From Heracleum sosnowskyi (lineage: Eukaryota > Streptophyta > Magnoliopsida > Apiales > Apiaceae): a stretch of 64,000 bases of DNA. The stretch's first letter is position 1. The number at the start of each line of letters is the position of its first letter. Of the stretch, positions 58,719-64,000 are shown piece after piece. A program made the position numbers and the translations under genes. The stretch lies in the NCBI GenBank assembly GCA_030848705.1, contig CM061245.1:59112006-59176005 (forward strand), given 5' to 3'. The notes beneath the pieces were generated by a model that saw nothing but the letters and a program-made list of their open reading frames with translations, did not search any database and was not told where the DNA came from.

Positions 58719-61700
58719 ATGGCTACAACAATGTTTATTGCTTCTGGGTTAGAATTTGTTCCTAACAATTACTCAGCTCCTTTAGCAAATGAGAACGCAC
58801 CGGAGGCGTTTCATTTGATTCAGAGTTTCTTGACAAACTCTGATATCGGCACTGCTCTCACCACACCGTCGAAGCTGTCTGCGTCACAAATAAGGACTTT
58901 TTGGCAGACAGGTACTTATGATGATGGAGGAGAGTCTGGATCTCCATCTATCATTTTTGAGGTTCAAGGAGAAGAATTTATTGTTACTCCTACTACTGTT
59001 CGTGATGCTTTGGGTCTTGAAGATTTCAATGCATTCACAACTGTTGGAGACTTTGAGTTAGTCAGAATGATGAGGGAGATAGGATACTCTGGACCTTTGT
59101 CAAAGATAGGTCAACTCAAAAGGCCTCTTTTGCGCAAGGAATGGAGTTTCTTTTTCGATTGCATTACTCGGGCTTTTGGAAAGAAGTGCACGAATTGGGA
59201 TGCGATTCCCACGGATAGTCTACAGATCGGGTATTCTCTTCTCTATGGCAGTCAATTTGATGTTGCTAGATTAGTTTTAACTAATATTGGTGAGAAAATG
59301 CTAGAGAATAGAAATGTTGTTTATTTCTCTAGATTTTGTCAATTGATATTCAATTTTTGCTGCCCTAATGTTGAGATTGTAGAGGATGATGTTATCCTCT
59401 CATTTAAATTGCATAAACGCATATTTTCTGATCTCACTAACAAGGATAACAAGAAAGGAGATGTTGGTGTGTTACTGTTGCCTGAGTCTGTGCAACAATT
59501 CTTGGTAAACTTACAACAACAACAACCACAACTGGCAAACACTGAAGCTGGACCTTCTGTGTCTCAACCACAAAGGTCACAGAAATCTAAAGAGAGGGCT
59601 GTTAAGTCTGTCAGGATAAACGCTGAAGCTGGGGCATCAAATGCTGATGATATGCCTCAGAAGAAAAGAATGAAGAAAAGAAGAGCCAATAGGGTAAAGT
59701 CTGCTATTGTTGATGAAGAGACTGAAACTGATGAAGAAACTCTTCATCAGAGAAAACGACGATTGGTAGCAGCACAGTTGTTTGGTGCTGAGAATATCTC
59801 TTCAACTGTTGCTGATAATCTTGAGATTCCAAATGATGAAGCTGTTCCTGAGGACAGAGTTTTTATGGAGACTGTTTTTCAAGATGAAGCTCCTACATCA
59901 AATGCTGATGTAGTTGAGGAAGCTGCACGTGAAGCTGCAGATGAAGCTCCTGAAATTCTTGTTCAGGAGGCTACAGAAAATGTTGAGCCACAAGGATTTT
60001 ATATGGACATTGAAGCAAATCTCTCTATAAACTCTGAACATTTCCCAGAGGGTTTGGAAGCTGATCAAGATACTGTTGAACTTGCAGAATCTATGGCTTC
60101 TCACACTGAAATAATTTCTTTTGATCTTGAGAAGGGTGAGGAAGTCGATCAGACTTTGGATGCTAATGCTACAGAAACTGTTGCTACAAATTCTGATGTT
60201 GCTGATAAGGATGCAACAGAGAATGTTCCTGTTGAAGCAGAGTTTATTGTAAACTCTGAGGATGTTCTTGTTCTTGAAGCTCTACAACAATCTGTTGTTG
60301 AGATTGTCACAAAAGAAGCAGAGTTCCTGCATATTGCAAACTCTGAGATTCCAGAACCTGATGCTGAGAATATTCCTGCAGAGAATACAGCACAGAATGA
60401 TACTGATAATGATAATGATAGTTCTAATCATTCTCAAGCGGAGTTATTTGAGAGTCATGCAAACTCTGATGAGCTAAGAGAGGTTAATCGCGCTACAGCT
60501 GAGCATTTTCAAGATATGTACTACAATAGATGGGCTGCTGCGGATTGTATCTTTTCAGCACAGAGGGCTGCTGATTTTCTTGGAGATTCTGTGAAGACAA
60601 TTTCAAGTCCTGATATTCTTACAAGTCTGAAGGCTACTGTGATTCAAATTAAATCTCTCCACAACAGATTTGATGAGTCTTATAAGGAAGTCACTGCTTT
60701 GAGGAATGAAGTTGGTCTGAGAGATCTCACTCTGAAGAATGATAGGACTTACTACAATTCCATGTTCAAGAAGCAAGCTAAGGACTCTGATGATATTCAG
60801 AAGAGGCTTGGGAAAGTTGAGGACAACCAGAATGCTATGTCTGCCCAACTAACATCAATTTCTAATGCAATTGAGTTGTTGACATCAGTACTACTTTCTG
60901 ATGATGTCAAAAAGGGGGAGAGTGTACCAAGTGACAAATGCAAAGACACTCAAACTCTGAGACGGAGGGATGATGGTAATGATGGTGGAAACAAGGGAGG
61001 AGATGGAAAGAGCTTAAGATCAAATGATGATAGAAGATTACTTTCAAGAAGATCAAACTCTGATAAAAGATCAAACTCTGGAAAGGGACATGTAAACTCT
61101 GCCAGTGGTTCAAGATATAAAAGTTTGATAATCTCTGATAAGCCATCTACTGATGAGGAAATTGCTGCTAAGATGTTTATGGCAGAACATGGAAAAGGTA
61201 TTACAATTGAAGATATCCAAGCTGAAGAGCAAATGCTTGCTGAAGAACACAAGAAGAATATTGAAGCTGGAATCTACAAAAAGAAGGAAATCAAGGCTCC
61301 TAGAAAGAAAGAAAAAGGAATTGTTATCAAAGAGAATGTAAACTCTGATCAGAGTTTACAGTACTCAAGGAGGCCTGTGATTAATAATGCTGACAAAGGA
61401 AAAGGTAAACTGGTAGAAGAAGAACAGTTACCTAAAAAGATTTATTCAACCTCTGACATTGCTCAAGTTGAAACAAGATTAGCTAAATCAACCTCTGACG
61501 CTGCTCAAGTTGATGTTTCTACTAAAGTTATGACAACCTCTGACGTTGCTCAAGTTGTACAGAAATCTACACAACTTTCAGGATTCACCAAACCTAAAAT
61601 TCTTGAAGACTTAAAGCTTGAAGCTGTGAAATTCTCAGAAACCAGAACTGTATTGGGAAAAGAAGCTTTTGATAAATCTGGACTGGGATCACACAGAGAG

Positions 61701-62339
61701 AGAAGAATAAATAACAGATCTCAAGATAACATTTCACTGGCAGAATCTGGTATTGGGGTTACACAAGAAAATCTTGATAAGTTAGAATCTGTTCAGTTGA
61801 TTTTTCACAGAATATTGAAGAAGCAGTTTTTGTTATACTTCATGAGTGATGGAAGAGTTTATAAAGTTGGAGAATCTGATGTTAATCTCAAATCATGGGA
61901 AGAACTGGAGTATGTACTTTATCTTTTAAAAGTCAAAAACAGATATACTCATGATGTTGCTCAAGTGTTGAGAGAAAAGATGCTGAGATCTAAAGCTATG
62001 CTTGGAGGAGGAGTATCAAGTGTCTACATTCCAAAGTATAGGGATCATACTGGAAAGTTGGTGGAAATGAAGAAAAATAGTGCTAGATTCAGGACTGCAC
62101 TAAATAAGAAAGTTCTAGAGTTCAATCTAGAGTCTGATAAGGCTTTTTATATCAGACTTGGCAATGAAATGAACAAGAACATCATCTATTCTTTAAGGGC
62201 TGCCATTTATCAAATTGGTGAAGATGAACCAGAATTGAAGGAGCTGAAGAAGGATATGATTGCTGAACTAGATCGAGCTGAGAGAAAGCTGCTGATTGAT
62301 TATCTCAGGACAGTACCTGATATTGAAGAAGTCAAGTAA
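58719..62339 (+). CDS. E4 3' ORF, 1206 codons, Sirevirus-type, function unknown
   Basis: Intact from ATG (58719) to TAA. The N-terminal 230 residues look globular (FHLIQSFLTNSDIGTALTTP, IRTFWQTGTYDDG, VTPTTVRDALGLED, RKEWSFFFDCITRAFGKK); this pattern matches a domain of unknown function common in 3' ORFs of Sirevirus elements. A Q-run and basic patch (KKRMKKRRANR) follow, a long acidic low-complexity middle rich in xNSE/xNSD, a coiled-coil stretch near residues 620-720, three TSDxAQV repeats near 910-950, and a charged C-terminus. I see no signal peptide or membrane segment, so envelope function is not supported. It is the only unbroken long ORF of E4. Confidence 0.8.
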   Translation: MATTMFIASGLEFVPNNYSAPLANENAPEAFHLIQSFLTNSDIGTALTTPSKLSASQIRTFWQTGTYDDGGESGSPSIIFEVQGEEFIVTPTTVRDALGLEDFNAFTTVGDFELVRMMREIGYSGPLSKIGQLKRPLLRKEWSFFFDCITRAFGKKCTNWDAIPTDSLQIGYSLLYGSQFDVARLVLTNIGEKMLENRNVVYFSRFCQLIFNFCCPNVEIVEDDVILSFKLHKRIFSDLTNKDNKKGDVGVLLLPESVQQFLVNLQQQQPQLANTEAGPSVSQPQRSQKSKERAVKSVRINAEAGASNADDMPQKKRMKKRRANRVKSAIVDEETETDEETLHQRKRRLVAAQLFGAENISSTVADNLEIPNDEAVPEDRVFMETVFQDEAPTSNADVVEEAAREAADEAPEILVQEATENVEPQGFYMDIEANLSINSEHFPEGLEADQDTVELAESMASHTEIISFDLEKGEEVDQTLDANATETVATNSDVADKDATENVPVEAEFIVNSEDVLVLEALQQSVVEIVTKEAEFLHIANSEIPEPDAENIPAENTAQNDTDNDNDSSNHSQAELFESHANSDELREVNRATAEHFQDMYYNRWAAADCIFSAQRAADFLGDSVKTISSPDILTSLKATVIQIKSLHNRFDESYKEVTALRNEVGLRDLTLKNDRTYYNSMFKKQAKDSDDIQKRLGKVEDNQNAMSAQLTSISNAIELLTSVLLSDDVKKGESVPSDKCKDTQTLRRRDDGNDGGNKGGDGKSLRSNDDRRLLSRRSNSDKRSNSGKGHVNSASGSRYKSLIISDKPSTDEEIAAKMFMAEHGKGITIEDIQAEEQMLAEEHKKNIEAGIYKKKEIKAPRKKEKGIVIKENVNSDQSLQYSRRPVINNADKGKGKLVEEEQLPKKIYSTSDIAQVETRLAKSTSDAAQVDVSTKVMTTSDVAQVVQKSTQLSGFTKPKILEDLKLEAVKFSETRTVLGKEAFDKSGLGSHRERRINNRSQDNISLAESGIGVTQENLDKLESVQLIFHRILKKQFLLYFMSDGRVYKVGESDVNLKSWEELEYVLYLLKVKNRYTHDVAQVLREKMLRSKAMLGGGVSSVYIPKYRDHTGKLVEMKKNSARFRTALNKKVLEFNLESDKAFYIRLGNEMNKNIIYSLRAAIYQIGEDEPELKELKKDMIAELDRAERKLLIDYLRTVPDIEEVK

Positions 62340-62493
62340 AGTCTGACTGTAAGTTTTTTTTTTATGTTTTCTATTCTAAGTTAAATTTAAACTCTGTTTT
62401 AAAATTAAACTCTGACATATTTTAAACACTGCATTTGTTATATGTTTTGACATCATCAATTATCTTTTTAACTTGTACATTTTTATTATGAAC

Positions 62494-62507
62494 AAGTTGG
62501 GGGAGAT
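62494..62507 (+). promoter_or_regulatory. E4 polypurine tract
   Basis: AAGTTGGGGGAGAT directly upstream of the 3' LTR, the plus-strand primer site for reverse transcription. Confidence 0.85.
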
Positions 62508-63005
62508 TGTTAGATATAATTGCTAACGTTTGTTCATCAGTGTTTAAGTACCAGGTACATATCAGAGTTTACATGGAAGCCAGTCAGAGTTTGTTAAAGT
62601 CTGACAGGGTGATAGTTGACTTAGCTGTCGGTGCAAAGATAAAGATTCTAGAAGCAATATATTCTGAAGATGGAAAGAAGCAGAATATATTGATACAGCT
62701 AAGGAGACTGGACAGAAGACTGAAGCAATCCTTAATTGATAATAATTGTATAGCTAATTTATAGGAATATCAATTAGAGATGGATTGTAAGTAGCTGTGT
62801 ACTATATAAACACAGATAGGTTATCCCTAGAAGGGATACGCGAACATTGAATATATTATTCTTGTAACCTAGTAGCTCTTTGTGATTCATTAACATCACT
62901 AAGAGAGAATTATTTAATATAATTCAGTTTGTTGATTTACAAACCTGTGTTCTTGATTGTTATTCTCATACATACTTGATTATATATTGTGTATTCGGCC
63001 TAACA
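62508..63005 (+). mobile_element. E4 3' LTR
   Basis: 498 bp, TGTTAGATATAA to GGCCTAACA. Two substitutions relative to the 5' LTR over the alignable part (in GAAGCCAGTCAGAG against GAAGCCGGTCATAG). An open frame across it also occurs in the other LTR and is not a gene. Confidence 0.93.
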
Positions 63006-64000
63006 GTTAGTGACCTATCAATGAAATTGGTTTATTCTCCCAAGGATATTATGATAATGAAAAGCGTGTCAATCGATATATGTGAAAGGAATAGCGATGT
63101 GCCGTGAACTCCAGTGACAACGGTGTTAGGTAGATGCCCTATAGTGGAATTGAGATTTTGGAGGAGTTGTTTACGAATGGACACTACCTCTGGGTTAGCA
63201 AGATAAGTACTGGCGATGGAGTCAGAGGGAGCTGGTATTGTGACTTGGGAGAGGTGCAGCGTGTGTTGTTTTTAGAGGAATAATTTTCGGAAATATATGG
63301 AGACCCGAATGAAAATTAAAGTTAAAGAGTTAAAACAAGAAACCATGACTGTGGCCAAGAATGAGGCCAAGTTTTCCGAATTATCGAGGTTTGTTCCGGA
63401 GTTTGTGAACACAGAAGAAAAGAAAGCCAGTAGGTTTCAACCAGGGCTACCTCCAACAAGCAGCCACTGTCAGGACCTTTAAATAACAGGTACGCTTCTA
63501 TACTATTTAGACAGAGCTAATGTATCGTTGTATATCAAGAAGTTGCATGACAATTAAACCTTAAGGCCGAGCCACTAAGGGAATAATTACAAGTAGAAAT
63601 AGTCAATCGGGGGATTTTCCCATAAGACTGGTACATCCAGGTTACGAACTAGAAATATGAGGTCGACACTTTTGATAGACCTGATTCCTTTCAAGTTGGG
63701 AGGAGTTGATGTTATAATAAGGATGGGTTTGTTGACACCCAATGGAGCCCAGACTGATTGTAAGGGAGAGAGAGTAATAAATAAAGGATGGAGACAGATT
63801 CAGAGATTCTTGAATATAGTTCAGACTAAGAAACTATTATGCCAGAAATGCGAGGCTTAATTAGCTCTTATGGTTGACGCCAAGAAAAGAGATACCAAGT
63901 ATAAAGGGAACTACAATGGTTTTGGGAGATTGTGCAAGGTTTTAATGAGCTACCAGATATCGATTTGGATGACATGAGAATGAATACCGAGTATTCAGAG
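63006..64000 (+). pseudogene. Tekay gag-protease remnant, highly degenerate
   Basis: In broken frames: IVTWER, METRMKIKVKELKQETMTVA, ELSRFVPEFVNTEEKKASRF (E3 has the same motifs), then directly PPTSSHCQDL, which matches the PPTARTF just before protease in E3. So the gag C-terminus with both zinc knuckles is deleted. Protease-region pieces follow, LLIDLIPFKLGGVDVI and NGAQTDCKGERV, to the window edge, with many stops and no intact protease Asp motif. It may be the interior of E5. The first about 130 bp (63006-63140) is unassigned. Confidence 0.75.

Larger units (their letters stand above)
51044..63005 (+). mobile_element. E4, Sirevirus (Copia) element, near-complete, recent
   Basis: Two LTRs, PBS, gag, pol with all Copia domains, long spacer, 3' ORF and polypurine tract. 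The LTRs differ at two positions over the last 479 bp, pointing to a recent insertion, yet gag-pol has stops and a frameshift. It sits in the E5 LTR on the left, but the right flank is unrelated Tekay sequence and no target-site duplication is visible. Confidence 0.93.

Noticed and set aside
58719..62339. Host gene captured by E4
   Set aside because: Its position between pol and PPT, the AAACTCTG words and the N-terminal pattern match what is typical for Sirevirus 3' ORFs, so it belongs to the element.

Overview
This is plant nuclear DNA. It is AT-rich, carries split exons with GT/AG borders, and is dominated by nested LTR retrotransposons of lineages typical of angiosperms (Copia/Sirevirus, Gypsy/Tekay, Gypsy/Tat-like). 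A eudicot, perhaps an asterid, is my guess, but the sequence does not name the species. I see no intact host gene. The host-like coding material is pseudogene debris on the minus strand in the first 9 kb. No single element reaches autonomous, undamaged form.

Layout. Positions 1-8.0 kb hold a rearranged, decayed callose synthase (glucan synthase-like) gene. Exons for the middle of the protein run leftwards from 5.85 kb to 0.03 kb, and a second block of later exons lies at 7.98-6.43 kb. A 445-bp segment is shared by both blocks, and a LINE 3' end with a poly(A) tail sits between them. At 8.37-8.80 kb, same strand, are two exon fragments of a peroxisomal 3-ketoacyl-CoA thiolase (KAT2/PED1 type). 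From 9.7 to 14.8 kb come a 647-bp inverted-repeat element with nested palindromes, a 395-bp tandem duplication carrying a tRNA-like (SINE-type) sequence, and a Helitron 3' terminus.

From 14.8 to 37.2 kb is a nest of Sirevirus-like Copia elements: a remnant (E0), then E1 (5' LTR plus gag) broken by E2 (two 1.74-kb LTRs, a gag-like ORF, no pol). E2 is itself broken by E3, a Tekay Gypsy element with a 3.97-kb LTR and a damaged gag-pol cut off inside integrase. From 37.2 to 39.0 kb I recognise nothing.

From 39.0 to 64.0 kb is a second nest. A plus-strand LTR with polypurine tract (E8) lies beside a minus-strand Tat-like 3' end (E9) with an 80-bp tandem-repeat array and an antisense ORF. That ORF is interrupted by a minus-strand LTR piece, then E6 (LTR plus PBS), then E5 (Tekay LTR), then E4, a nearly complete Sirevirus with almost identical LTRs, a broken gag-pol and an intact 1206-codon 3' ORF. 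Degenerate Tekay gag-protease follows to the window edge.

The most unusual signals are not genes. Each Sirevirus-like family appears to have its own short word scattered through LTR, coding and non-coding parts (AAACTCTG in E4, CTACGGAT in E1/E2, AGTCAT in E0). Two LTR hairpins, one with a poly-C loop, keep their pairing between E1 and E2 despite base changes. Hairpin-rich tandem arrays occur in the Tekay LTRs and in the Tat-like 3' region.
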